The position numbers and the translations under genes are program-made. A DNA stretch of 64,000 nt from Caulobacter sp. S45 (GTDB lineage: Bacteria; Pseudomonadota; Alphaproteobacteria; Caulobacterales; Caulobacteraceae): contig NZ_LMUL01000005.1 in the NCBI RefSeq assembly GCF_009765965.1, positions 48,749 through 112,748 of the forward strand, written 5' to 3'. The first letter of the stretch is position 1. Every line of letters starts with the position of its first letter. Shown piece after piece: positions 45,441 to 54,782 of the stretch. Under the pieces are notes generated by a model that had not been told where the DNA came from, did no database searches, and was given only the letters and a program-made list of their open reading frames with translations.

Positions 45441-47054
45441 ATGAACAAGCTGAAGCAACGGCTTCTGGTCCAGACGGCGGGCGGTACGCTGTTCGCCCTG
45501 CTCCTGGCGGCGATGGCGGCGCCGGCCCTGGCGCAGGATCAAACCGTTCCGGCCGCGCCTACTCCGTCATCGAACGAGACGGCGCCGCTGACAGTGACCA
45601 GCCCTCGCCCCGGCCTCTCCACGCGCCCGGACGCCACCACGCCGGACCAGCAGGTGCTGTCTGGCAACAATCCATCCTCCCCGCCCCGGGTCGGAGAAAC
45701 GCCGGCGCCCGTCGCCAACGGCTTCATCGCCGCGGGCGAGACCCCCGGCTACCTGTTCAACCTGGCGACCTTCGGCGAGGGGCCGGGCAACACCCTGGCC
45801 AAGTACGGCGTCTATCTGCACGGCGCGACCCAGATGTCGACCATCTCGCCGATCAGCGGCGGCCACAAGCAGGTCACCGACTATCAGGATCTCGGCTATT
45901 ACGGCTTTGACGTCGACCTGCAGAAGGCGATCGGCATTCCCGAGGCCTTGTTCGACGTCACGGTCAGCGCCCAGTTCGGCAATACGGCGGGCAGCACCAG
46001 CAGCATCGGCTCCTTCACCTTCATGCCCTACGCCAATACGCCCGACGTGCGGCTGATGAACTTCTATTACGACCAGGGCTTCTTCGACCACAAGATCGAG
46101 ATCACGCTCGGCCGGATGATGACCGGCTATACCGGCACGCCCTATCTGTCGCCCGGCATCCACGCCACGGCCTGGGCCTGCTCGTTCATCTCGACCTCGT
46201 GCGGCACCACGTTCGCCTACGCCCTGAACTCCAATAAGACGCCCTACTATGTGGGCGAGTGGGCCGGCACCATCACCCTGCATCCCGCGCCGCACTGGTA
46301 TCTGAAGGGCGGCGTCTACGAGAACGAACCGATCGAGGCGACCACGCCCGATCATGACGGCTTCCCGGGGCGCGACTGGAGCATCAACCGGGCCAACGGG
46401 GCCATCTTCCCGGTCCAGCTCGGCTACATCACCTCGCCAGTCGATTCCGCCTATCCCACCAACTTCCACATCGGCGGCTATTATGACAGCGCCACCTTCC
46501 CCGACGACGTGCTCAACGCCAAGGGGCTGTCCATAGCGCTGCACCCCGGCGCGCCCCTGATCGACCAGGGGGTCTACGGCATCTATACGGCCCTGCAGCA
46601 GACCGTCTGGCGGTTCAGCCCGGACCGGCGCAGCAACCGGGGGTTGGCCCTGTTCGCAACCGGGGACTGGGATGTCACCGGCATCAAGACCATGCAGCAG
46701 CAGTACGACTTCGGCTTCATCCTCACCGGGCCGTTGGCCAGCCGCGCCGCCGACACCGTGAACTTCCTGTTCGAGACCCAGGTGATCGACAACCGCGAGC
46801 GCGAGGCGCGGGACCTGCTGGCCCTGGCCCACAACATCGCCGGCTACCACATGGGCGACCAGACCGGGTTCGAGCTCAACTACGCCGTGGCGCTGGCCCC
46901 GGGGTTCAACTTCGCGCCCTACATCCAGTACGTCAAAAATCCCGATCAGCTCGACCTGGTCCTGCCGGACCCGAAGGACACCCACGCCCTGTCCTTGGGC
47001 ATGCGGGCCACCATCCGCCTGGACGTCCTATTCGGCCTCCCCCAGCCCAGGTAG
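45441..47054 (+). CDS. OprB-family carbohydrate-selective porin
   Basis: 537 residues. Signal peptide ends APALAQD, then a Pro/Thr linker of about 80 residues. The barrel shows LAKYGVYLHGATQMSTIS, IEITLGRMMTGY, WYLKGGVYENEP, NRGLALFATGDWDVT, and the terminal strand MRATIRLDVLFGLPQPR. The long linker before the barrel is unusual. GGGGGAAG precedes the ATG. It is next to the hydrolase gene and would admit sugars or the locus substrate through the outer membrane. Confidence 0.85.
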   Translation: MNKLKQRLLVQTAGGTLFALLLAAMAAPALAQDQTVPAAPTPSSNETAPLTVTSPRPGLSTRPDATTPDQQVLSGNNPSSPPRVGETPAPVANGFIAAGETPGYLFNLATFGEGPGNTLAKYGVYLHGATQMSTISPISGGHKQVTDYQDLGYYGFDVDLQKAIGIPEALFDVTVSAQFGNTAGSTSSIGSFTFMPYANTPDVRLMNFYYDQGFFDHKIEITLGRMMTGYTGTPYLSPGIHATAWACSFISTSCGTTFAYALNSNKTPYYVGEWAGTITLHPAPHWYLKGGVYENEPIEATTPDHDGFPGRDWSINRANGAIFPVQLGYITSPVDSAYPTNFHIGGYYDSATFPDDVLNAKGLSIALHPGAPLIDQGVYGIYTALQQTVWRFSPDRRSNRGLALFATGDWDVTGIKTMQQQYDFGFILTGPLASRAADTVNFLFETQVIDNREREARDLLALAHNIAGYHMGDQTGFELNYAVALAPGFNFAPYIQYVKNPDQLDLVLPDPKDTHALSLGMRATIRLDVLFGLPQPR

Positions 47055-47087
47055 GGCGCCACTATGGAGTCGACCAGCGACTGCTTC

Positions 47088-47245
47088 GCGCCCATAGCCG
47101 CCACTCGAGTTCTGCCGGAAAGCCGACCTCCCGGCCAGCTGTGGGAGCGGCTCCGACGCTACATGAAGGTCTGAAGCTGGAGGTGGAATGGACTCACGGC
47201 TGCCACCACGTAGCGATCGCTCCACAGCGAGATCCTGGGAGCGCG
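47088..47245 (+). repeat. Dispersed 180-bp degenerate repeat, copy 2 of 6
   Basis: Starts GCGCCCATAGCCGCCACT, then TCTGCCGGAAAGCCGACCT at the same spacing as other copies. It is the most decayed copy, with TGGACTC and GTAGCGATCG in place of the two GCGGACAT cores. It occupies half of the 321-base gap between the porin and helicase genes. Confidence 0.6.
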
Positions 47246-47375
47246 CGAATACAGGCTGTAATGCAAGTGGTTAGCTCTGCTATCGTTCGGCGATTAGCAA
47301 GCTGGTCACCGCGCTGAAGGAGGCTGACCCGCCGATGCCGCATCGAGACGACATCAATCCGACCTTCGCACGCGG

Positions 47376-50300
47376 ATGAATTTCGCGGGTCGGCCCTATG
47401 CCCAGCTCGGCATCGCCGAATTGGAGCGCTTGGTGCAGGATGCGCCCGATCGGCGCTCGACAAACGAAGCGATCCTCGCCGAGTTGAGGTATCGCAAGGT
47501 CGCTCGCGCCCAGGCGTTGCAGAAGCGGCTGGAAGAGATGCTCGCGTCGGCAGACGCAGTCGTGACGCCGCCGGTATCGGCGCCATCCAATTCTTTCGGG
47601 CCGTCGCCCACAATTCCCCTACCGATCTCGCGACCTGCCGCGCCGCTGCCCGAGCGCGAGACAATCGCCAACGATCCTCAGGATATCCTGCGCGCCTGGA
47701 CCGTGCTGGAGGTGCTTTCCCCAGCGACGTTCAGGAAGCCTGCCGATCTTGCCGGCGGCGACGTGCGGCGCATCGCCCGCTTCGACCGCGGCCTTCCGTG
47801 GGCGGATGGGACCGCGAAGGGACCGCCGGGCGCACGCCTCTATTTTCAGATCGTGCTCGGCTCGGTCGTCATGCAGCCCGCGATCGACGGCTTGCTCCAG
47901 CGCTTCGCCGACAACCGTCCCGAGCGACCGCAGGCACGAGGCGAAACGCCGCTGGCCGTCATCATCGTTGATCGCGAGGGAAGACCGATTCCCGATGCCT
48001 GCGCGGTCGTCTCAAGCTTCGGCTGGGGGCTGCCGCAGGCGCTGGCCGGCGATCCGGCCTCGCTCGGCCGCTGGTCAGAGGAAGAAGACCGGATCCAGAC
48101 CGCGCTTCACGAGCTGTTGTATCGCGAGAGCGAGGACGGCAAGGCGCTCCCGCTTGACGAAACCGCGATCACGTCCGCCTGGCGTTGGCTGGTCGGCACG
48201 TTCGGACTCGACGACGCCATGCTGAAGCCTTCGTCCTTCGCGGTGCGCAGCACGGTGCCGTTCAAGTCCAGCGAGCCGCCCGAGCCGCTGCTGCTCAACA
48301 GCTTCTTTCTCAAGGATATCGGCAAGGCGATCGCGTTGTTCGCGAAGAACGAGGCGCCCAACACGCTGAAGCGCTTCCTCGGCGCGATGCCGCCCGAAAC
48401 GCGGCGCGATCTCCTACATGACGAGGAGGCGATCGAGACCGTCGTCGCACCCGCGCGTTTCCCGTCAGGGCGATGGCCCGGGCCGGGGCGCCATCCGCTA
48501 GTGCTGATGCAGCAGGCCGCGGTGAACCTCGCCACGGCGCAGCGGCCCGGCGAAATCCTTGCGGTCAATGGGCCACCCGGCACCGGAAAAACGACGCTGC
48601 TGCGCGATGTCGTCGCCGCGCTCGTGACCACGCGCGCCGGGGTTATGGCGGCCTTCGACGATCCGGAGAAGGCGTTCGCCGCATCGGGCGCCAAGCTCAA
48701 CCTTGGCGGGGCATGGATCCACCTCTACCGGCTCGACCCGCGCCTGAAGGGCTTCGAGATGCTGGTGGCCTCGTCGAATAACAAGGCGGTCGAGAATGTC
48801 AGCGGCGAGCTGCCCGCGATCGGGGCAGTCGCCGACGACGCGCCGGGGTTGCGCTACTTCAAACCAATGGCGGACGGCCTGCTCGGACAGGAAAGCTGGG
48901 GCGCCATCGCCGCGGTGCTTGGCAATGCCGGCAACCGCAGCGCCTTCAAGGACCGCTTCTGGTGGACCGAGGACACCGGCCTCTTCAGCTACTTCAAAGC
49001 GATCGACGGACGCAAACCCGAGATCAGCCTGCCTGACGGGAGCAAGCGCCCCCCGCGCATCGTCAGCGACCTCGACCCACCCCTCGATCATCGCGCCGCG
49101 CTGCGGCGTTGGCAGGCGGCGCGGACACGGTTCCTGGCATTGGAGAAACAGGTTGCCGCCACGCGCGAGCGCGTCGAGCTGTTCCGCCAGCGGTATCGCT
49201 ATCTTCCGGCACTTGAACGGGTGTTCGAAGCAGTGCGCGCGCATGGTGCGGAACGACCCGGCCTGATCCAGCGCCTTCTTGGACTGCGTCGATATCGAGC
49301 CTGGAAGAGAGAGCACGACCCGTTGTCGTCAGCACTCGCGAGCGTTGGCACGCAGGCGGCTGATGCGAAGCTGTTGCCGTCCGGTCTGCCGCAACGGCTG
49401 ACACGATCCCCCTGGCTTGGCTTCCATGCCGAGGTTCACGCAGCGGAGATCGATGCGCTGCTGGCGCCCATGCTCGTGGATTGGCGGCGCGAACGGGAGG
49501 CCCGACAGGCGACCGCGATCGACGATGCGTTCTTCGAAACCGGTGCGGAGCGCATCCAGCCATCCGCACCGTGGTTCACGGCGGGGGAGCACCGCGAGCG
49601 CGATGCGCTGTTCGAGGCGGCGCTCGATCTGCACCGCGCCTTCGTCGACGCCGCCGCCAAGCCATTGCGGCAGAACCTTGGCGCCGCCCTTCAGGTGCTC
49701 GACGGCAAGGGTCTGGGCGAGCCAACGAAGGATGCGCTGATCCCCGACCTCTGGTCCAGTCTGTTCCTCGTCGTGCCGGCGATGTCGACGACCTTCGCCT
49801 CGGTCGGCACAATGCTTGGCCGCCTGTCGCCAGCCTCGCTCGGCTGGCTGCTCGTCGACGAGGCCGGGCAGGCGTCGCCGCAACAGGCGGTCGGCGCCAT
49901 CATGCGCGCCGGCCGCGCAATCGTTGTCGGCGATCCAATCCAGGTCCCGCCAGTGGTCATGCTCCCCGATCGGCTGACGAACGCCATTTGCCGAACCTTC
50001 GGCGTCGATCCCGGACGCTTCTCGGCGCCTGCCGCCTCGGTGCAGACCCTGGCCGACGACGCCACCGCCTGGTTCGCCGAATTTCCGGCGCGCATGGGCA
50101 GCCGGACAGTCGGCGTACCACTGCTCGTCCACCGCCGCTGCTCTGAGCCAATGTTCAGCATAGCCAACCGGGTCGCTTACGAGAACCTGATGGTCCAGGC
50201 CAAGGTGGCGAAACCGTCGCCAATCCGCGATCTGCTCGGACCGTCTTGCTGGATCGATGTCATTGGATCGGGCGCCGACAAATGGTGCGCCGAGGAAGGG

Positions 50301-50693
50301 CGCGAGGCGGTCGATATGATCGAGCGTGTCGTCGCCGCCGGCCTCAAGCCGGACCTATATGTGGTGACGCCGTTCGTGCAGGTCGCGGACGGCTTGCGCC
50401 GCATGATCAGGGAAAGCCCGGTCCTCGGCTCCGCCATTCCCGATCTTGATCGATGGAGGTACGAGCGGGTTGGCACGATCCACACTGTCCAGGGCCGGGA
50501 GGCGGAGGTGGTGATCTTCGTGCTCGGCGCGCCAAACGCCGACCAGACCGGCGCGCGAGCCTGGGCCGGCAAGGAACCCAACCTACTCAACGTCGCAGTG
50601 ACGCGAGCGAAGGAGACGGTGTATGTCGTCGGCAACCGTGGGCTCTGGCGCTCGGCCGGCGTCTTCGCTCAGCTTGATGCCGCGTTGGAATAG
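47376..50693 (+). CDS. Large SF1 (UPF1-like) DNA/RNA helicase, solitary
   Basis: 1105 residues. Walker A GPPGTGKTTLL at about 398, motif Ia LVASSNNKAVENV, motif II LLVDEAGQASPQQ at about 824, motif III VVGDPIQVPPVV at about 849, motif IV VHRRCSEPMF, motif V IHTVQGREAEVVIFVLG at about 1034 and motif VI NLLNVAVTRAKETVYVVG at about 1069. DEAGQ and the NVAVTRAK motif place it in the UPF1-like AAA_11/AAA_12 group. A region of about 390 residues before Walker A and an insert of about 380 between Ia and II are unassigned. No nuclease motif is evident. It is flanked by dispersed repeats and has no partner genes. Confidence 0.88.
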   Translation: MNFAGRPYAQLGIAELERLVQDAPDRRSTNEAILAELRYRKVARAQALQKRLEEMLASADAVVTPPVSAPSNSFGPSPTIPLPISRPAAPLPERETIANDPQDILRAWTVLEVLSPATFRKPADLAGGDVRRIARFDRGLPWADGTAKGPPGARLYFQIVLGSVVMQPAIDGLLQRFADNRPERPQARGETPLAVIIVDREGRPIPDACAVVSSFGWGLPQALAGDPASLGRWSEEEDRIQTALHELLYRESEDGKALPLDETAITSAWRWLVGTFGLDDAMLKPSSFAVRSTVPFKSSEPPEPLLLNSFFLKDIGKAIALFAKNEAPNTLKRFLGAMPPETRRDLLHDEEAIETVVAPARFPSGRWPGPGRHPLVLMQQAAVNLATAQRPGEILAVNGPPGTGKTTLLRDVVAALVTTRAGVMAAFDDPEKAFAASGAKLNLGGAWIHLYRLDPRLKGFEMLVASSNNKAVENVSGELPAIGAVADDAPGLRYFKPMADGLLGQESWGAIAAVLGNAGNRSAFKDRFWWTEDTGLFSYFKAIDGRKPEISLPDGSKRPPRIVSDLDPPLDHRAALRRWQAARTRFLALEKQVAATRERVELFRQRYRYLPALERVFEAVRAHGAERPGLIQRLLGLRRYRAWKREHDPLSSALASVGTQAADAKLLPSGLPQRLTRSPWLGFHAEVHAAEIDALLAPMLVDWRREREARQATAIDDAFFETGAERIQPSAPWFTAGEHRERDALFEAALDLHRAFVDAAAKPLRQNLGAALQVLDGKGLGEPTKDALIPDLWSSLFLVVPAMSTTFASVGTMLGRLSPASLGWLLVDEAGQASPQQAVGAIMRAGRAIVVGDPIQVPPVVMLPDRLTNAICRTFGVDPGRFSAPAASVQTLADDATAWFAEFPARMGSRTVGVPLLVHRRCSEPMFSIANRVAYENLMVQAKVAKPSPIRDLLGPSCWIDVIGSGADKWCAEEGREAVDMIERVVAAGLKPDLYVVTPFVQVADGLRRMIRESPVLGSAIPDLDRWRYERVGTIHTVQGREAEVVIFVLGAPNADQTGARAWAGKEPNLLNVAVTRAKETVYVVGNRGLWRSAGVFAQLDAALE

Positions 50694-50761
50694 CTACGCG
50701 CAGGCGATCGATGAACCTCAACCGCTCGCTCCTTCGACACTACGATTGTGCCTTTTGATTA

Positions 50762-50781
50762 GTGCTGGCAGTCCAACGTTA
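50762..50781 (+). mobile_element. Possible IS6-family end remnant
   Basis: GTGCTGGCAGTCCAACGTTA matches the left end of IS6 copy 1 at 18 of 20 bases. The rest of the element is gone. Too short to be certain. Confidence 0.4.
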
Positions 50782-50985
50782 GAGCAAATTTCGACCACCA
50801 AGCATCGTAATCTGCAGTGATGCAGCAGTCTTTGTACCTGGATGGGGTGAAGGCACCTAGGAAAAGCTGCGAATCATAGGAAATATGCTTCAAGCCCCTG
50901 TGCCGGGAGCGGCTTGGGCCAGGAGCGCGGCCGTGATTTCAATCGATTATCACCGCCACTGCTCCCCACCGATGTGGTCCTCTAT

Positions 50986-51157
50986 GCGCCCTTAGGCGAC
51001 ATGCCCGTTGCTCCAGCTTTGCGACATTTAGGGCGGCTACGGTCGGGCCGATCGGCGGCCGAAGTTGGGGGTGAAGCGGACGCCTCTCTCTCGCCGGAGA
51101 GCGGACATGACCGGAAGTTGAGTTTCTGGAGCAGAGTCCATACGTGCTGGCGACCCA
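50986..51157 (+). repeat. Dispersed 180-bp degenerate repeat, copy 3 of 6
   Basis: GCGCCCTTAGGCGACAT start, GCTCCAGCTTTGCGACAT, GAAGCGGACG, GAGCGGACATG, GAGTTTCTGGAG and CTGGCGACCCA end are all visible. It lies in the 570-base gap 50694-51263 after the helicase gene; otherwise the gap holds only the IS6-like remnant. Confidence 0.78.
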
Positions 51158-51263
51158 AAAGCTGCCGTTAGTTGGTGCCCAAAGCCAGTGGGTGCTCCAG
51201 ATAACGAGCCCCATCCCAAGGAGCTAACCTATTACCTTCGACCGCCACCGTCGATCTAACAAA

Positions 51264-51707
51264 TCACCGACAAGACACGCTTCCGCCCCTATGTGAGCAT
51301 TGCGTCCAATTAAATGGAACATACACCCATCGACCTGAAGCCGCTGAGCCATCAGGCAATTTCGGGCTCATTCTGAATTTAGTCATCACTTGTAACGTTG
51401 CTGCACCAAAGCCGTATCCGCTTGGTTCCTCTTCTTGTACTCGGCAGGTGTCCAATTTTCCATTGATCGTCACTTGGCAGAGCGCAACAACGTGAGCACC
51501 CACGCCCTTATCTAAGGCTTGGTCAGGATAAGCGAAGGCCATATCATCGCCAGATGGCAGGGACACCCACTTCGGCTTTTTAATCACATCTGAGTCGGCG
51601 GGATTTGGCAGCGCTGACCCATCTTGATGCTCAACCGTCTGCGCTCTGACTTGCACGCCTGCCGAGATCAACAAAGCGGCGGTGGAGATAATCAACACTC
51701 GGCGCAT
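51264..51707 (-). CDS. Secreted TonB C-terminal-domain-like protein
   Basis: 147 residues. Signal peptide MRRVLIISTAALLISAGVQVRAQ. The domain shows YPDQALDKGVGAHVVALCQVTINGKLDTCRV and FGAATLQVMTKFRMSP, the strand-helix order of a TonB C-terminal domain, but without the N-terminal membrane anchor and Pro-rich spacer. Two cysteine pairs may form disulfides. Such soluble versions are common in Caulobacterales and sphingomonads with unknown role. AAAGG precedes the ATG. Confidence 0.75.
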   Translation of the reverse strand: MRRVLIISTAALLISAGVQVRAQTVEHQDGSALPNPADSDVIKKPKWVSLPSGDDMAFAYPDQALDKGVGAHVVALCQVTINGKLDTCRVQEEEPSGYGFGAATLQVMTKFRMSPKLPDGSAASGRWVYVPFNWTQCSHRGGSVSCR

Positions 51708-51939
51708 CAAGAGCCTTTCGCAGGGTCGCCACATTCGCGGCGGGTTAGTCGATTTTCGCTGCTAACGTAGGCGGTACGCAACCCCCCTTCTTCTGACACG
51801 GGCAGTCGGCATCGTCCAAAGGCTACACCCTGGCTTCGCGCCCTGTGTGGACCTCGGGTAATCGCGGTCGGGCATTGATTTGCCGATAGTGCCGTGATCC
51901 GGGCGAGGCCCGGTTGCCAGCACCATCGGAGAGATCAAG

Positions 51940-52971
51940 ATGCCATTATACGTGGGATTGGACGTTTCGCAGAAGACGACCGCGGTTTGCGTGGTGGATC
52001 AGCAGGGCAGACGTCATTGGCGCGGTGCCTGTGCGACGGATCCATCGGCCATCGCGTCGCTGGTGCGCCGGCGTGCCGGCGTCGATGCGAAGGTCGGCGT
52101 TGAGACAGGATCGATGACCCCCTGGCTCGTCCATGGCCTGCGGGACGCCGGCTTAGTCGTAGTGTGTCTTGACGCCAGGCGCGTGAAGGCCGCTCTGCAG
52201 ATGCGGCTCAACAAGACCGATCAGAACGACGCCGAGGGGTTGGCCCAGGTGGTGCGGACCGGTTGGTACCGAGCTGTCCACGTCAAGTCTCTGGACTCCC
52301 ACCGAGCCCGATCTCTTCTCGGCGCCCGGGCTCAACTCGTCGGCATGAGAACGCGCCTGATCAACATGATCCGCGGTGTGCTGAAGACCTTCGGCATGCT
52401 GCCGGGATCCGGCCGAGGCCGGCAGTTTGAGCGCCACGTCGAGTCCCTGCTCCAAGAAGAGCCCCAGGTTACGACGATCGTGCGTCCGTTGCTGAATGTC
52501 TTGCGACAGCTCGAGGAGCAGATCACAACGTTCGACAAGGCTGTTCAACGACAGGTTCGAGCTGATCCGACCTGTCGATTGCTGATGACGGCGCCCGGGA
52601 TCGGGGCCCTCTCTTCACTCGTCTACGTCAGCACGGTCGAAGATCCCCAACGCTTCTCCCGCTCGCGTTCAGTGGGAGCCCATCTTGGCCTGACGCCCCG
52701 CCGTTATCAGTCTGGCGAGATTGACCGCAGCGGGCGCATCTCACGGTGCGGCGACGGTCTGGCGCGCACGCTGATGTACGAAGCCGCCATAGTTATCCTG
52801 CACCGGGTCAAGCGAGCCTCGCATTTGCGTGACTGGGCGCTGGCGATTGCGCAGCGGGCCGGCCCAGGCAAGGCGCGCGTGGCCTTGGCTCGCAAGCTGT
52901 CTGTGATCCTTCACAGCGTCTGGAGATCTGGAGAGCCATTCCGCTGGTCAACTCAAACGCAGGAGGCTTAG
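51940..52971 (+). CDS. IS110-family transposase (element A)
   Basis: 343 residues. RuvC-like DEDD domain: Asp8 (GLDVSQKTT), Glu55 (VGVETGS), Asp94 and Asp97 (KTDQNDAEGLA). The C-terminal Tnp_20 domain has PGIGALSSLVYVS, GAHLGLTPRRYQSGE (catalytic Ser) and GRISRCGDG. These enzymes work with a bridge RNA encoded in the element's non-coding ends. The reading frame is complete. A hairpin CCGGGC-GAG-GCCCGG (51899-51913) lies just before the start. Confidence 0.93.
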   Translation: MPLYVGLDVSQKTTAVCVVDQQGRRHWRGACATDPSAIASLVRRRAGVDAKVGVETGSMTPWLVHGLRDAGLVVVCLDARRVKAALQMRLNKTDQNDAEGLAQVVRTGWYRAVHVKSLDSHRARSLLGARAQLVGMRTRLINMIRGVLKTFGMLPGSGRGRQFERHVESLLQEEPQVTTIVRPLLNVLRQLEEQITTFDKAVQRQVRADPTCRLLMTAPGIGALSSLVYVSTVEDPQRFSRSRSVGAHLGLTPRRYQSGEIDRSGRISRCGDGLARTLMYEAAIVILHRVKRASHLRDWALAIAQRAGPGKARVALARKLSVILHSVWRSGEPFRWSTQTQEA

Positions 52972-52972
52972 C

Positions 52973-53076
52973 CACACCCAATCGTCCGCTATCACCGGAC
53001 GGACGTGTCGCCCTCGGGCGAAGGTGTGGGTGACTGCGTGGCTAGGGCCGTTGGGCCCGCTACTGGGCGTGAGCCC
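52973..53076 (+). ncRNA. Structured segment after IS110 element A, candidate bridge RNA or element end
   Basis: A three-way-junction shape: CACACC (52973-52978) pairs with GGTGTG (53023-53028), enclosing hairpins CGTCCG/CGGACG (52983-53001) and CGCC-CTCG-GGCG (53009-53020). Two more hairpins follow: GGGCC/GGCCC (53045-53058) and GGGC-GTGA-GCCC (53065-53076) with a GNRA-type loop. The segment starts right after the transposase stop. The rest of the 496-base gap up to 53467 has no convincing gene. Some IS110 subgroups encode the bridge RNA on this side. Confidence 0.4.
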
Positions 53077-53467
53077 GTTGTGGACCTTGCAGCTCCTGCG
53101 CTTCCGACCGGACCAGATGTTGCGGCGGCAGTCGCCGACCGCGGAGAGAACCATGACCCGGGCGGGCGGTACAACATTCGGCTTGACGACGGAGCTGCGA
53201 TTAGAGAACGGCTCCCCGTTGGCAAGGGTGTTAGTGAGCGTTCTGCAGAGATGGTCGGTACGGCCATGTGTTCGGCCTCGTGATGCGGTGCTAAAGACCG
53301 CGGGCCATGACGCCTTCCTCGCGCGTATCGAGCCCCAACCAATTGCACGCACTCGAGGTGCTGGGCGCAAGAACGGGGTTTCTCGATCCGGCGGTTCTAA
53401 CCGGCTTTCTGCATCAGCTCCTGTTCGCCCTTTCCAACTCGTCAGCGCAGCCGGGCTGCACTTAGCT

Positions 53468-54490
53468 CTACGTGGCGAGCGGCTCGCGATACCGCTCACC
53501 GCTCGTCATCATCGCCCAAACCATGCGGGCGGTCTTGTTGGCCAGCGCCACGGCGGCAACCTTCGGCTTACGCCGGGCGAGGAGCTGCATCAGCCAGGCC
53601 CGCTGCTCCGCGGATCGCCCGGCGTGTCTGATGACTGCCATGGCGCCGACCACGAGCATCTGGCGCAAGTAGCGATGACCCGCCTTGGAGATGGAGCCTA
53701 GCCGCTCCTTGCCGCCGCTAGAATTCTGTCGAGGTACCAAGCCGATCCAGGCGGCGAGGTCGCGCCCAGACCTGAAGATGGCCGGGTCGGCGACGGCTGC
53801 GACCAGGGCGCTGGCGAGCACCGGTCCGATGCCCGGCACCTCCATCAATCTGCGCCCGACTTCGGTGCGTCGAGCGTCGGCGATGATGCGCCGATCGTTC
53901 TCTAAGATCTGCTCTTTCAAGGTTTTGAGTTGAACGGCCAGCATCTTCAAACAGGTGCGCGCGTCGGCGGGGATGCGGCGATCCGTGGGGTCTTCGATGA
54001 CGCCAAGCAGCCGCTCCATGCCGAGCCGCCCAATCGGAGCGACGATGCCGAACTCGGCGAGGTGGGCGCGCATGGCGTTGGTGAGCTGAGTTCGTTGCCG
54101 GCAAAGGACGAGCCGCACACGGTGCAGCATCATAGCGCTCTGCTGCTCCGGGGATTTGATCGCTACAAAGCGCATCGTCGGGCGGGTGACCGCTTCGCAA
54201 ATCGCCTCCGCATCGGCCGCATCGTTTTTGCCCCGCTTAACGTAGGGCTTCACGTACTGCGCTGGCATGAGCTTCACCTGGTGGCCAAGCGCCATCAGCT
54301 CACGCGCCCAGTGATGGGATGGGGCGCACGCCTCCATGCCGACAAGGCAAGCTGGTTGCTTGGCGAAGAACGCAACTAACTGAGGCCGCCTAATCTGCCG
54401 GCGGACGACAATACCCCCCGCCGCGTCGACGCCGTGCACCTGAAACACCGACTTCGCCAGATCCAGACCTATTGTGACTACCTGACTCAT
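53468..54490 (-). CDS. IS110-family transposase (element B)
   Basis: 340 residues. DEDD residues in GLDLAKSVFQVHG, GMEACAPSHHW and KNDAADAEAICEA. Tnp_20 domain with PGIGPVLASALVAAVAD, WIGLVPRQNSSGGKERLGSISKAGHRYLRQMLVVGA. AGGAGAG precedes the ATG at 54490. It is a different subgroup from element A but close to the broken copy at 60580. The upstream non-coding stretch (54491-54700) has hairpins GGTGGA/TCCACC (54531-54548) and CGGCT/AGCCG (54571-54585), where a bridge RNA might be encoded. Confidence 0.93.
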   Translation of the reverse strand: MSQVVTIGLDLAKSVFQVHGVDAAGGIVVRRQIRRPQLVAFFAKQPACLVGMEACAPSHHWARELMALGHQVKLMPAQYVKPYVKRGKNDAADAEAICEAVTRPTMRFVAIKSPEQQSAMMLHRVRLVLCRQRTQLTNAMRAHLAEFGIVAPIGRLGMERLLGVIEDPTDRRIPADARTCLKMLAVQLKTLKEQILENDRRIIADARRTEVGRRLMEVPGIGPVLASALVAAVADPAIFRSGRDLAAWIGLVPRQNSSGGKERLGSISKAGHRYLRQMLVVGAMAVIRHAGRSAEQRAWLMQLLARRKPKVAAVALANKTARMVWAMMTSGERYREPLAT

Positions 54491-54782
54491 GGCTCTCTCC
54501 TGTTCTGTAGAAGCTCTATGCTCCCGCAGGGGTGGAGAGCCGTCCACCGCATCAATTGCCGACATCAGTTCGGCTCCAGAAGCCGGACATTTGGGTGGAT
54601 GTCCGCAAAGGTCGGTGCAGAGGTCGGTGAAAGGCGAAGCCCGTCCGCCAGCAAGGACCCGATCCGGTTTCGACAGCAGTGAGCCCGAACCTGCCGCTTA
54701 CCAGCACCACAGCCTGGGTAGACAGGCTTGACTGGGGCGCCCAAGCTCGTCCGTGGACGGCTTAGCGACAGGACGCAGTGAA

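Noticed and set aside
45567..46985. - strand frame of 472 codons over the OprB gene
   Set aside because: Antisense to a well-supported porin; no motif.
53024..53701. + strand frame of 225 codons between the two IS110 genes
   Set aside because: Runs through hairpin-rich non-coding DNA and into the antisense of element B; no ribosome site or family.
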